Virus record (IMG/VR): IMGVR_UViG_3300030329_003902
Span: 1 to 41,914 of that record
DNA: 41,914 nucleotides
Reading direction: 5' to 3' (one strand)
Source: a virus
The position numbers were made by a program, and so were the translations under genes. Shown here piece by piece: positions 31,101-38,659 of the stretch (the stretch's first letter is position 1; each line of letters opens with the position of its first letter). The notes under the pieces are model-generated. The model was given only the letters and a program-made list of their open reading frames with translations, was not told where the DNA came from and did not search any database.

Positions 31101-31287
31101 TACTCTCTCCGTAAGATTCTGGATGGATAGGAACAGGAAACTGTCCCATCGATTTCCTCATTGGATTTATTCTTCTTTCTATACAGTCTTTACATATAGG
31201 AATACCTTTTTCGTGATAGGTTAACCAAGGGTTATACACAACATTCTTTTTACAACGTCCACAATTCTTTTCTTTAAACTGCGTCAT
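31087..31287 (-). CDS. Small zinc-ribbon protein
   Basis: 66 residues from the ATG at 31287 (AAGGAAG 7 bases upstream). CGRCKKN and CKDC are spaced as a zinc ribbon. It overlaps the Cas4-like end and the ATPase start. May bind DNA or one of these enzymes; unknown. Confidence 0.6.
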   Translation of the reverse strand: MTQFKEKNCGRCKKNVVYNPWLTYHEKGIPICKDCIERRINPMRKSMGQFPVPIHPESYGESNEQF

Positions 31288-31909
31288 CGCACACTTCCTT
31301 ATATGCACATCCTCTACATAACCATGTAAAAGGAGTTTTCATTGGTAATTCTTCTTTCATATTTTTTACTGCTAAGTATTCTTTATTCTCTTGCAACCTA
31401 GACCATAACTCTTCTAATTCATACTCATCCCATTCAAGGTGATAGCACATAAGTTTAGGAATAGGGTTTAAGAAACAAACTACAAAGTTCATCTCAGTTC
31501 TATTACGCATATAGGTGTAAGCACCTGCTTGTTCTACCCACCAGAATTTATCTTCAAATAACTTTTCAGTATTTGTTGGTGGTCTACTCCAAGTTAGCTT
31601 ACATTCATAGTCGATAGGGTCAGCACCAAAGTCTATATGACCAACGATACCGTCTAATTCAACTTCTAATTCTTGTGTAGCTACAGGCATGAGATCACTA
31701 AAGAAAACTTTTTCTAGTGACCTTCCCATAGTAAAACGATACAGAGTTTGTGAGTCCCACTTAGGTTTAAATTGTTTTGACAATGCTGTTTGTCTTAAAC
31801 AAAGTAATAAGTCAGATACATGTACTCCTGTTCGTTCGTTGCTTTCGTAAGATAATTTTAATTTGTTATCCCACAACAGTTCTTGTTGTTCCACTCTCTC
31901 AGCTTTCAT
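31274..31909 (-). CDS. Cas4/RecB-like nuclease with iron-sulphur cysteines
   Basis: 211 residues. H30 (GVHVSD), GHIDF (90-94), YECKL (101-105) and WVEQAGAY (124-131) form the PD-(D/E)XK RecB motifs. C37 with C198, C201 and C207 (CRGCAYKEVC) is the four-cysteine arrangement holding a 4Fe-4S cluster in Cas4/AddB. Family members are exonucleases producing single-strand ends. No CRISPR genes are nearby, so the role is in phage recombination. It begins directly after the structured element. Confidence 0.8.
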   Translation of the reverse strand: MKAERVEQQELLWDNKLKLSYESNERTGVHVSDLLLCLRQTALSKQFKPKWDSQTLYRFTMGRSLEKVFFSDLMPVATQELEVELDGIVGHIDFGADPIDYECKLTWSRPPTNTEKLFEDKFWWVEQAGAYTYMRNRTEMNFVVCFLNPIPKLMCYHLEWDEYELEELWSRLQENKEYLAVKNMKEELPMKTPFTWLCRGCAYKEVCDDAV

Positions 31910-32178
31910 AATTCTCTCTCTTAACAGGGAGTGAGGAACGGATGGGGAAGGAACCCAAAATGACTAAGGTAAAAACCACCCTTTTTAGTTAGAGATACCA
32001 CCATTTGAAACTCTAACTACCTCACTCCCAATTATTTCTTTAAGGAACAGAGAACGGTGCTAGTTCACCTGTGTACGGAGTTATGCACCTTTTTAGATAA
32101 GTAGTAACGGACAAGTCAACGTCACATCGGAGTGTTTGAATCCAAGAATTTTTTCTTATCTACTCTGCTCCTATTTTA
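31910..32178 (-). ncRNA. Non-coding gap with putative structured RNA leader
   Basis: 269 bases without a supported gene in an operon otherwise gap-free. At 31927-32029 the outer arms GGGAGTGAGG (31927-31936) and CCTCACTCCC (32020-32029) pair perfectly. The inner arms TAGTTAGAG (31986-31994) and CTCTAACTA (32011-32019) also pair, adjacent to the outer arm, with 49 bases able to form one or two small hairpins. The fold ends 17 bases before the Cas4-like ATG. GGTGC/GCACC (32056-32089) may be another stem. It is like a riboswitch or RNA-regulated leader, class unknown. Confidence 0.55.
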
Positions 32179-32892
32179 TTAAATACGTCCTATGGTTCTT
32201 TCGTCTACTCTCTCTACAATCTCTGCTCTGATTGCTGATTCAACTACTTTGGGGTCAGCTACCAGTTTTACAACGTCTGAACCAAATTCTTCTTCATGCT
32301 CTAAAGCCAATTGTGGAATCTGTCTTATTCTAACAGTTTCGTTATCTCCCATAATTAATGCTAATAAAGCGTGTGCCTCTTCTACTTTTCCTGCGTCTAA
32401 AGTAGAGCCTTTTGCTCCTACAGGTGGTGATACAGGATAGTAATGAGTTGTATCTTTATTTACTTGTCCTGTTTCTGGATTCCTACCACCGTCAGGAGTA
32501 TTCTTCCAATGTACCAAAGCACCCTCTAGTGGCTGTATATTTCCACCTTTAAGGTTCTTATTAGAGTGTTGAATAATACCCTTTATAAGTCTGACTGCTC
32601 TAGTTCTCTGATTAGGTTGAGGACCAATTACGGAATAACCATCTTCAGAAACCTGATAAGTATTAGTGTCTCCACCCATTCCGTACCAGTTCTGTACTAT
32701 TGAAGGAGAGTCAGGATCATAAGTCATTCCTCTGGCTTCATACTCGTATTCTTCTGGTTGAATAACGATATGAATTTGCATACCAAAATTTCCCTGCTCA
32801 TATTCAATTGTATCTATCACTCCGTCAAAGTTATCCCAACCACCAGTTGGAAAATTTTCTATGGGTTCTCCCCAGTTAATTTCTGAAACCAT
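32179..32892 (-). CDS. Possible single-strand-DNA-binding protein
   Basis: 237 residues. The N-terminus EINWGEPIENFPT is shared with the gene at 34489. WDNFDGVIDTIEYEQGNFG and MQIHIVIQP suggest an OB-like beta barrel, with an acidic and helical C-terminal third. The neighbourhood (Sak4-like ATPase, Cas4-like nuclease, helicase) makes a ssDNA-binding accessory likely. No SSB acidic tip is visible. Assignment is by context and fold pattern. Confidence 0.4.
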   Translation of the reverse strand: MVSEINWGEPIENFPTGGWDNFDGVIDTIEYEQGNFGMQIHIVIQPEEYEYEARGMTYDPDSPSIVQNWYGMGGDTNTYQVSEDGYSVIGPQPNQRTRAVRLIKGIIQHSNKNLKGGNIQPLEGALVHWKNTPDGGRNPETGQVNKDTTHYYPVSPPVGAKGSTLDAGKVEEAHALLALIMGDNETVRIRQIPQLALEHEEEFGSDVVKLVADPKVVESAIRAEIVERVDERTIGRI

Positions 32893-32894
32893 TT

Positions 32895-34499
32895 CTATAA
32901 ACCTACTATTGCTTTCTCAATACCTTCTGGTATTAAGCCTTGTGTCCTACATCTTTTTAAAAACGTAGAAGCACCAGAATCGAGAATGATTGTAGGACAT
33001 ATATCAGTCTCGCTCCTAACGCCTCTCCCTGCCATTTGGATCAGGGTAGCCAATGTTTCATGATCGTAATACCTCCTGCTTTCTTTTAATCTTTTTTGCA
33101 TAACTTTAGATCCGAGATATGGATAAGGTAGCTTTGCCACAATCACTAACTCACATTCTTTGTCAGGCAGATCAACTGCTTTATCAAAGGATGGAGAAAC
33201 TAATATGGCAGGTGCAGTAGCCTGTTTAAAGCGTTCTAATACCCATATCCTGTTTCTACTATTGTGTGTAAATAAATACTCTTTATACTTACTCCTTTTT
33301 TCTAGATACTGTGCAATCTTGTAATTAACAGTATGTATTAATATCTTCTTATCTAAGTTCTGTTCTATTAGTTGATCAATCGCGTTAACAATAACTGGTA
33401 AGTTTAAATCAATATTCTTAGCGTTCATTGAAGCAACAGGTTTTAAAATAATAGGTCTGTTCTCTACAGGAAACGTATAAGGTAATCTGTGAAATTTAAA
33501 CTCCCTGTGAGAGATGCCTACCTTCTTTGCAAGTTCTGTTCCTGATGGAATAGTTCCACTCATAACAATATGTCTAGGAGAGTGATTAAATAATACTTCC
33601 TTACTTTTACTTGTTACCCAAACAGGCTTAAACTCAACAGCACTCTTATCCTGTTCAACAACCCAATCGGATTCCATATTCTTAATAATGTCAAAAGAAT
33701 CTTTTACAGTTTCTGCTCTCTTAGCTAAAGTAATTTCATCTTTAGTCATTTCATTTGGTGGAATGTCATGAGTAGATTTATATAAAGAATCTATTGCATA
33801 ACGTCTATCTTCACACCACCTTTGCCATTGAGGAACAGTATCGTATCTAGGTAGATTCATTCCATATAATCTATCCATTTGTCTTTCCCATAGTTTGACT
33901 TGGATAAACTGTTCTAGCATTTCATCTAGAACATGTCCTTCATCAGAAACTATTAAATCAAACCTTCCAAATCTATCAGGATTAAAGTTCAACATATTTA
34001 AAGCGTAGGCATAGTTTGTAACTACAACTCTTGCACTTTTAATACCATCAAGTTGTTGGAAGTATGCACATTCATTTCGTATAGGGCATTGAAACTTCTT
34101 ACCCTTTTCTGTTTTAACAGTACACTTAGCTTGATCAACATGAACTTCAAAGCAAGCACTATCAGAACATTCTTTATCTGCATTAGGGTTATCTAAATGG
34201 CAATGATAGTTATTTCTACCCTTAACAGATATAAAACCCTTGTACTCACTTGTTACATTATTCTCGTACTGTTCCTGTTCCAATTTTGTTGCACATAAAA
34301 CTAAAACTCTTGCATGTGGATTCTTTGCAGAAAGAGATAGAACAAGTCCAGTCTTACCAGTTCCAGTTGGAGCCTCAATAACTTTTACTTTATTCTCTTC
34401 TCTTTTTGATAACCACTCTTCATTCTCTATCCATTCTAGTGCCTTAATCTGACCATCCCTTAACTCTTCATAAGGCAATCCATAGTCTTTAGGATTCAT
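32895..34499 (-). CDS. XPD/DinG-like iron-sulphur helicase
   Basis: 534 residues from the ATG at 34499 (a GTG at 34517 is also open). APTGTGKT (43-50) is motif I; SDEGH (185-189) motif II; MSGTIP motif III-like; QMAGRGVRS motif VI. Cysteines at 100, 111, 116, 126, 138 and 144 lie between motifs Ia and II as in the Fe-S domain of XPD/DinG. A 5-prime to 3-prime superfamily 2 helicase that may supply unwinding for phage DNA. Overlaps 34489-35097 by 11 bases. Confidence 0.85.
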   Translation of the reverse strand: MNPKDYGLPYEELRDGQIKALEWIENEEWLSKREENKVKVIEAPTGTGKTGLVLSLSAKNPHARVLVLCATKLEQEQYENNVTSEYKGFISVKGRNNYHCHLDNPNADKECSDSACFEVHVDQAKCTVKTEKGKKFQCPIRNECAYFQQLDGIKSARVVVTNYAYALNMLNFNPDRFGRFDLIVSDEGHVLDEMLEQFIQVKLWERQMDRLYGMNLPRYDTVPQWQRWCEDRRYAIDSLYKSTHDIPPNEMTKDEITLAKRAETVKDSFDIIKNMESDWVVEQDKSAVEFKPVWVTSKSKEVLFNHSPRHIVMSGTIPSGTELAKKVGISHREFKFHRLPYTFPVENRPIILKPVASMNAKNIDLNLPVIVNAIDQLIEQNLDKKILIHTVNYKIAQYLEKRSKYKEYLFTHNSRNRIWVLERFKQATAPAILVSPSFDKAVDLPDKECELVIVAKLPYPYLGSKVMQKRLKESRRYYDHETLATLIQMAGRGVRSETDICPTIILDSGASTFLKRCRTQGLIPEGIEKAIVGL

Positions 34500-35097
34500 A
34501 AAATTTCTCTGCCTCACTTATAACTCTACTGATGCTTTTGTTTTCTTTTAACTTTTCTAATATGTCTTTAAATCTGCTATACTCAAACAATTCAGTAACA
34601 TATAACTTAGATAGGAATGGATCAGAAACCCTCATATCCATAACAGGTTTTAAGAACGCAGTAATTCTTTTATTGATCTCAGTCCAATCTTTTCTATGAT
34701 CAGCTGATAAAACTATCAAACCTTTCGTTAAACTCTGTACAGAAGTTAATACTCTCTCTAACATGGCTGATTTCTGTGCTTCAGCCATTGCTTGTTTTTC
34801 CAATAGTAAGTAATGAGTAATGCTCTCATTCTGACTACTAAGATATCTTTGCAATTGACCTGCACATCTAAATACAGCTAATCGAACAAAGTCTGCTCTA
34901 GTTTTTAGAGGTAATCCACTTCCTTTTGATTCTTGTATTAATTCATCTATAACTCTTCCAAGGGAAGGATCAACTCGACCTTGAATAATATCGCTTTCAC
35001 CTTTGTCATTAGCAGGTCTTAAATTAAATTCCCACTCATTGACATCTTCTGTAGGCATATCCTCTATATTAATATCCCAGTTAATTTCATCAGCCAT
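34489..35097 (-). CDS. Helical EINW-motif protein beside the helicase
   Basis: 202 residues. It starts MADEINWDINIEDMPTED, matching residues 4-7, 11-12 and 15-16 of the protein at 32179. The rest is mainly helical: LGRVIDELIQESKGSG (about 45-60) and TRADFVRLAVFRCAGQLQRYL resemble a ribbon-helix-helix or oligomer region. No enzyme motif. Likely a partner of the helicase or the SSB-like protein. Confidence 0.6.
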   Translation of the reverse strand: MADEINWDINIEDMPTEDVNEWEFNLRPANDKGESDIIQGRVDPSLGRVIDELIQESKGSGLPLKTRADFVRLAVFRCAGQLQRYLSSQNESITHYLLLEKQAMAEAQKSAMLERVLTSVQSLTKGLIVLSADHRKDWTEINKRITAFLKPVMDMRVSDPFLSKLYVTELFEYSRFKDILEKLKENKSISRVISEAEKFYES

Positions 35098-35408
35098 TAA
35101 ATACCCCTTTCTAATCTTCTTTTTATTTCTGCTTCATCTGTAACTTCTGACCTCTTGATATACCATCGTCCACCATAATTAACACCTGTATATCTCTTAG
35201 CGTTAATTCCTCGTAATAAAGTTTGTGGACTTTTATCTAATCTATCTGATGCCTCTGATAAGCTGTAAAAATCTGTAAGCAATCCTAAGATTTCTGAATC
35301 TATTTCTCTTATTCTTGCAGTTATTCGACTCTTCTCATCTTCTAAATTAAAAATTTCGTCTGATAAATCTCTGATTAACAAGACGTTACTATCGTACCCA
35401 CTTGACAT
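35097..35408 (-). CDS. Excisionase/MerR-like HTH protein
   Basis: 103 residues. A coiled-coil N-terminus (ISDEIFNLEDEKSRITARIR-type pattern, residues 10-45) is followed by FYSLSEASDRLDKSPQTLLR and YGGRWYIKRSEV, a winged HTH as in excisionase/MerR families. It overlaps the next gene by one base. Possible regulator or architectural DNA-binding protein. Confidence 0.6.
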   Translation of the reverse strand: MSSGYDSNVLLIRDLSDEIFNLEDEKSRITARIREIDSEILGLLTDFYSLSEASDRLDKSPQTLLRGINAKRYTGVNYGGRWYIKRSEVTDEAEIKRRLERGI

Positions 35409-35453
35409 ATAAGCGTTGACCCCCTAGATATGGTTTCTTGTATGTTGTATACA

Positions 35454-35481
35454 GGATGGCAGGAAAAGAAGGTCTGCCACC
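35454..35481 (-). promoter_or_regulatory. Hairpin in the gap between two HTH genes
   Basis: GGATGGCAG (35454-35462) pairs with CTGCCACC (35474-35481) with one bulged base. Close by, TGTAT-n5-ATACA (35439-35453) is an inverted repeat. In a 101-base gap flanked by two HTH genes, an operator or internal attenuator is plausible. No T run follows on the leftward strand. Confidence 0.35.
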
Positions 35482-35509
35482 TTTCATATATATTAGTAAG
35501 ATAGGAGCG

Positions 35510-35950
35510 TTATTCTATCTTTGACATATTAAGAGAGAACCAATGTTTTCTATTTAGTTCATCTCTAACAACAGCTATTACTTGATTGTTTTTACTTGTT
35601 ATACCTGTGACCTTGTGAGATATCAGATCTTCGTATTTCTTATCACACTCACTACATCTTGATACAACGGCTATCTCTATTAATTCTTTTCCACTCTCTG
35701 TTTCAATGTGTAAGTCTCTAGGTGTTGGGGGAAGTCCATTCTTTTTACGAATAGTCGAAACCTTTTTATCCAAACCTAATTGTTGTATCCATCTGGAGAA
35801 CGATGCTTCTGAAATATCTAGAGTGGAACTTGCTTCTTTCTGTTCCCCACGTGATTCAACTAATGCATTTATAAGAATATCTTCAATAGCATTATCAAAC
35901 TTGTATTCCATCATTAGCATCTTATTTGTTTTTCTTACGGTAGTTTGCAT
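35510..35950 (-). CDS. FIS-like HTH protein with zinc pair
   Basis: 146 residues. SRGEQKEASSTLDISEASFS and RWIQQLGLDK form a FIS/terminase-small-like helix-turn-helix. CSECDKKYEDL is a CxxC site, followed by beta strands. It overlaps the RuvB-like end by 29 bases if the ATG at 35950 is used; later ATGs (MLMMEY) are also possible, and none has a strong ribosome site. Probable regulator. Confidence 0.55.
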   Translation of the reverse strand: MQTTVRKTNKMLMMEYKFDNAIEDILINALVESRGEQKEASSTLDISEASFSRWIQQLGLDKKVSTIRKKNGLPPTPRDLHIETESGKELIEIAVVSRCSECDKKYEDLISHKVTGITSKNNQVIAVVRDELNRKHWFSLNMSKIE

Positions 35951-36860
35951 AAGCTATTATTCCTTCTTGAGTTATAACCCTTCCTCTTGGAGTTCTCTCT
36001 ATGAGATTGTGTTCCACTAAGAAAGGCTCATACATATTAGTTAAATCTTTTTCATCTATGTTTGCAGTTAAAGCAAGATTGCTTAAACCTGTTGGCATCA
36101 TTCTAAATCTTTCTTGTAACATTCTAAGAATTACAAAATCATAGTAAGTTAATCCACTTGTATCGATCTGTAAATAATCTAATGTTTCAAGCACAATAGA
36201 TTCGTTTATTGATTTACTTTTTGAAACTACAGCAGTATCTGCACAACGATCTATAATTCTTGTTGCAGTTCTGGGATTGAGCCTAGATGCTCCTGCAATT
36301 ATTTTTATAGCTTCTTTAGTATGTTTAAATTTTAATTTGTCTGTATACATAGAAACTATTGTTTGCATTTCTGAATCAGTATATTTATCTAATCCAATAA
36401 TGAATCCAAATCTCTCACGAAACGGTGGTGTTAAAGAACCTATCTCTGTAGTAGCTGACATACATGTGAAATCATTAATGTTATGAGTATATCTATAACC
36501 ATTAATAGTAGTTTCAATTTTCTTATCAGTCATTGCTGTATAAAGAGTTTCTTGTAATTTTTTAGGTAAGGCATGAACCTCATCTATAAATAAGAAATCA
36601 TTACGTTGCATTGATTTTAATGCTGTATAAACAGGTTCGTGAGATTCTAATACGGATGCTAAAAATGTTGAGCAATAAGACTTACATTCATTAGCAATAA
36701 TGTTAGCTAAAGTTGTTTTTCCTAAACCACTTCCTCCATAAATTAATATATGTGGAAATGCTTGTTTCCTTTTCTTACTTGCTTGTATAGAGACAGAGAC
36801 AGCTTTTTTAATTCTGTCTTGTCCAATAAAATTATCTAATTTTGTAGGTTGCAAATTCAC
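35922..36860 (-). CDS. ruvB: RuvB-like Holliday junction helicase
   Basis: 312 residues from a GTG start (ACGGAG upstream). GGSGLGKTTLA (42-52) is Walker A; FLFIDEVHAL (89-98) is Walker B; SATTEIGSLTPPFRERFG is the sensor I to arginine-finger region typical of RuvB. The C-terminal winged helix TGLSNLALTANIDEKDL then RTPRGRVIT matches RuvB. The usual length is about 330-350. No RuvA or RuvC is seen here, so host RuvA or a phage partner must load it, or it has a different job such as replication initiation. Confidence 0.85.
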   Translation of the reverse strand: MNLQPTKLDNFIGQDRIKKAVSVSIQASKKRKQAFPHILIYGGSGLGKTTLANIIANECKSYCSTFLASVLESHEPVYTALKSMQRNDFLFIDEVHALPKKLQETLYTAMTDKKIETTINGYRYTHNINDFTCMSATTEIGSLTPPFRERFGFIIGLDKYTDSEMQTIVSMYTDKLKFKHTKEAIKIIAGASRLNPRTATRIIDRCADTAVVSKSKSINESIVLETLDYLQIDTSGLTYYDFVILRMLQERFRMMPTGLSNLALTANIDEKDLTNMYEPFLVEHNLIERTPRGRVITQEGIIAYANYRKKNK

Positions 36861-37023
36861 TTAATTTCTCCGTAGGACTTTAATTGTATCATGTAGCGAT
36901 TTCACTAAGCAATCACTATGCGACCCATTTGAGTGCCAATCTATTCATGAATAGCATTTCATAGGTTAAAGTATTAAACCAGAGGAACAAAAATTAATTC
37001 ATTCCTCTGGTGAGAGTACGGAG
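36861..37023 (-). promoter_or_regulatory. Control region before the RuvB-like gene
   Basis: It holds the terminator of the previous gene, a perfect 14-base palindrome CTATTCATGAATAG (36941-36954), two TAGTGA direct repeats about 11 bases apart on the leftward strand (near 36905-36920), and a possible promoter (TTGCTT 36912-36907, 18 bases, TACAAT 36888-36883). A regulator site or origin-like element is possible. Confidence 0.5.
36979..37010 (-). terminator. Terminator after the gene at 37024
   Basis: CCAGAGGAA (36979-36987) pairs perfectly with TTCCTCTGG (37002-37010), 14-base loop. Leftward it is followed by TTTAATACTTT. Good intrinsic terminator candidate separating two leftward units. Confidence 0.7.
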
Positions 37024-37344
37024 TTACTCTTCTTTTGTAGCTTTCCGTAGATACTTCTTGACTACAATTTTCTTAGCGTTGTCCACAGCTGTGACTTCAA
37101 ATCCATCACCGTTCTTAACTAAGACAAACGCTTCAACGATAGAGTCGTCACTAAGACCTTCTATCTGATCAACATGAGATTTAAGACTTGCTGTATAGCC
37201 GTCTACTTTCTCTTGCTGTTTTGCTTCAGCCTCTTTAGTCATCATGTTAACAATGACTCTATGTAACGAACTTCCTGCGGTAGCAGTTAATCCATTGTCC
37301 ATCGTAATATCTACGTTTTCGTACTGTTCTTTTATACTTGCCAT
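37024..37344 (-). CDS. Charged helical protein, possibly abundant
   Basis: 106 residues, Lys/Glu-rich with a helix 30-60 and a beta end (AFVLVKNGDGFEVTAV, KIVVKKYLRK). CTGGAGAG lies before the ATG, and a strong terminator follows at 36979, so it is a unit of its own or the end of one. Unknown function. Confidence 0.65.
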   Translation of the reverse strand: MASIKEQYENVDITMDNGLTATAGSSLHRVIVNMMTKEAEAKQQEKVDGYTASLKSHVDQIEGLSDDSIVEAFVLVKNGDGFEVTAVDNAKKIVVKKYLRKATKEE

Positions 37345-37449
37345 CTCACTATCTCTCCAGTAGTTATGATGTTTATATCGACCTTATTTAATATAAGTAG
37401 TGATTCTTTTTTCTCTCTTAACTACTTACTTTATGTAAGTTATATTCAT

Positions 37450-37647
37450 TTACTCATCTACACCGTCCTCAATGTTTACTGATGTAATCATTCTGGTTAA
37501 ACCTATTAACTTTTTAAAATCTGTTGTTGGCACTCCGAATTCAATTTCATATCCACACCAACCACAAATATTTCTTCCACGATAATAGGTCATGCGTACA
37601 GAATAATTACCTTTACATATACTGCAATCAAATGTTGGAGTATTCAT
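37450..37647 (-). CDS. Small zinc-ribbon protein
   Basis: 65 residues. CSICKGN and CGWCGYE make a four-cysteine ribbon with aromatic turns (MTYYRGRNI). It overlaps the neighbouring gene's stop by one base. No further hint of function. Confidence 0.6.
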   Translation of the reverse strand: MNTPTFDCSICKGNYSVRMTYYRGRNICGWCGYEIEFGVPTTDFKKLIGLTRMITSVNIEDGVDE

Positions 37648-37883
37648 TATGTTAAGTAAGGATCATTCCAAACTCTTGGCATATCAGGATTAATATGTAA
37701 AGGGTCAGGACAAATATCTTTAGTGTTATGAAGTCTTTTTCCATACTCAAGCAAAGTAATAACAAAGTCTTTACTTTGATCTTCTTCTAAATACATATCA
37801 ACTATTGCTATTGCCCTAGCAAATAAAGTTGTATACTCTGGAGTCAGGTCTATTGTTATTGTTTCTTTTGATTTGATTTCCAT
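37647..37883 (-). CDS. Hypothetical helical protein
   Basis: 78 residues. A beta N-terminus (KETITIDLTPEY), then helices (LFARAIAIVDMYLEE, DFVITLLEYGKRLHN). The stop overlaps the start codon of the gene at 37647 by one base, so the two are probably cotranslated. Family not recognised. Confidence 0.55.
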   Translation of the reverse strand: MEIKSKETITIDLTPEYTTLFARAIAIVDMYLEEDQSKDFVITLLEYGKRLHNTKDICPDPLHINPDMPRVWNDPYLT

Positions 37884-38183
37884 TTAAATTCCTCCTAAGA
37901 ATCCTGCTCTGGATATTCCTCCAGAACTTCTAACTATTGCTTGTTTAAACTCTTCATAATATTTCTGTCTTGCTCTCTCTTTTATACATTCACCAAGATC
38001 GTGACCCATACAATCACAACAGAATTGTGGACTATTCATTGGAGACTTCCTTACTTTATTTGTGTAGTGAGGAAACATTTCCATGTTTTCAATTTCTTCA
38101 TGTACGTACACTAGATGATATAAATCAGACTGCTTAATAGTCTTATCGCAGTCAAAACATCTTGGCATTTTTTCTGGTGGCAT
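37884..38183 (-). CDS. Cysteine-pair protein
   Basis: 99 residues. RCFDCDKTI and FCCDCMGHDLGEC provide a likely zinc site in two halves with a His/aromatic middle. Abuts the next gene's start. Function unknown. Confidence 0.6.
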   Translation of the reverse strand: MPPEKMPRCFDCDKTIKQSDLYHLVYVHEEIENMEMFPHYTNKVRKSPMNSPQFCCDCMGHDLGECIKERARQKYYEEFKQAIVRSSGGISRAGFLGGI

Positions 38184-38197
38184 TATTTAAAACCTCT

Positions 38198-38392
38198 TTA
38201 ATTTATTTGATCGTATTGACCCTGCTCCACAGCTATAATTAAAACGTCTCTTGGTATAGACATTAATGGTTGTGGATCATTTTCCATATAAAAATCTGCT
38301 ATCGCTAACCCTTCCTCATCTCTTCGGAATAATATAGAGATGGGATTTTCAGTAGTCTGGCAATAGAAATGTAGTGATGGGTTTTCATTCAT
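38198..38392 (-). CDS. Small beta protein
   Basis: 64 residues: NPSLHFYCQTTENPISILFRR, AIADFYMENDPQPLMSIP and VLIIAVEQG look like beta strands in a compact barrel. No motif or family recognised. Confidence 0.5.
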   Translation of the reverse strand: MNENPSLHFYCQTTENPISILFRRDEEGLAIADFYMENDPQPLMSIPRDVLIIAVEQGQYDQIN

Positions 38393-38407
38393 TGTTACAC
38401 CTTTAAT

Positions 38408-38659
38408 TTATGTAGGAAAACCTACTAGACTTGCACTACTTTTTTTCTCTTTATCAAAATATGGTACGTGTCTAAATATTGGATCAGAGATATCCGTTCT
38501 CCATAAAATAAAAGAACCTTCATGTTGTCCACACTCAGGACAAAAGATTGAATTAATATTATGTTTCTCTGGATGCCAAGTGTAGATATTAAAATGTAAT
38601 CCACACTTAATACACTTAACGCTATAAATTGTAGTAAGTATCTCTTCTTCATTTACCAT
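38408..38659 (-). CDS. Zinc-ribbon protein
   Basis: 83 residues. KCIKCGLHFNIYTWH and FCPECGQHEG form a clear zinc ribbon of the two-knuckle kind. An ATG-opened frame in another phase (38425-38652) lacks these cysteines and is not used. It overlaps the previous gene by 11 bases. Confidence 0.65.
   Translation of the reverse strand: MVNEEEILTTIYSVKCIKCGLHFNIYTWHPEKHNINSIFCPECGQHEGSFILWRTDISDPIFRHVPYFDKEKKSSASLVGFPT

Noticed and set aside
31274-31909. CRISPR-associated cas4 indicating a CRISPR locus
   Set aside because: No repeats, cas1 or other cas genes are present; Cas4-like nucleases are common in phage recombination blocks.
32095-32165. tRNA-like sequence (GTTTGAATCC on the rightward strand)
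   Set aside because: The T-arm-like string is not flanked by pairing stems, and no acceptor or anticodon arm can be drawn.
38425-38652. Alternative 75-residue frame
   Set aside because: It overlaps the zinc-ribbon gene (38408-38659) whose cysteine pattern is clearly protein-like; the alternative frame shows none.
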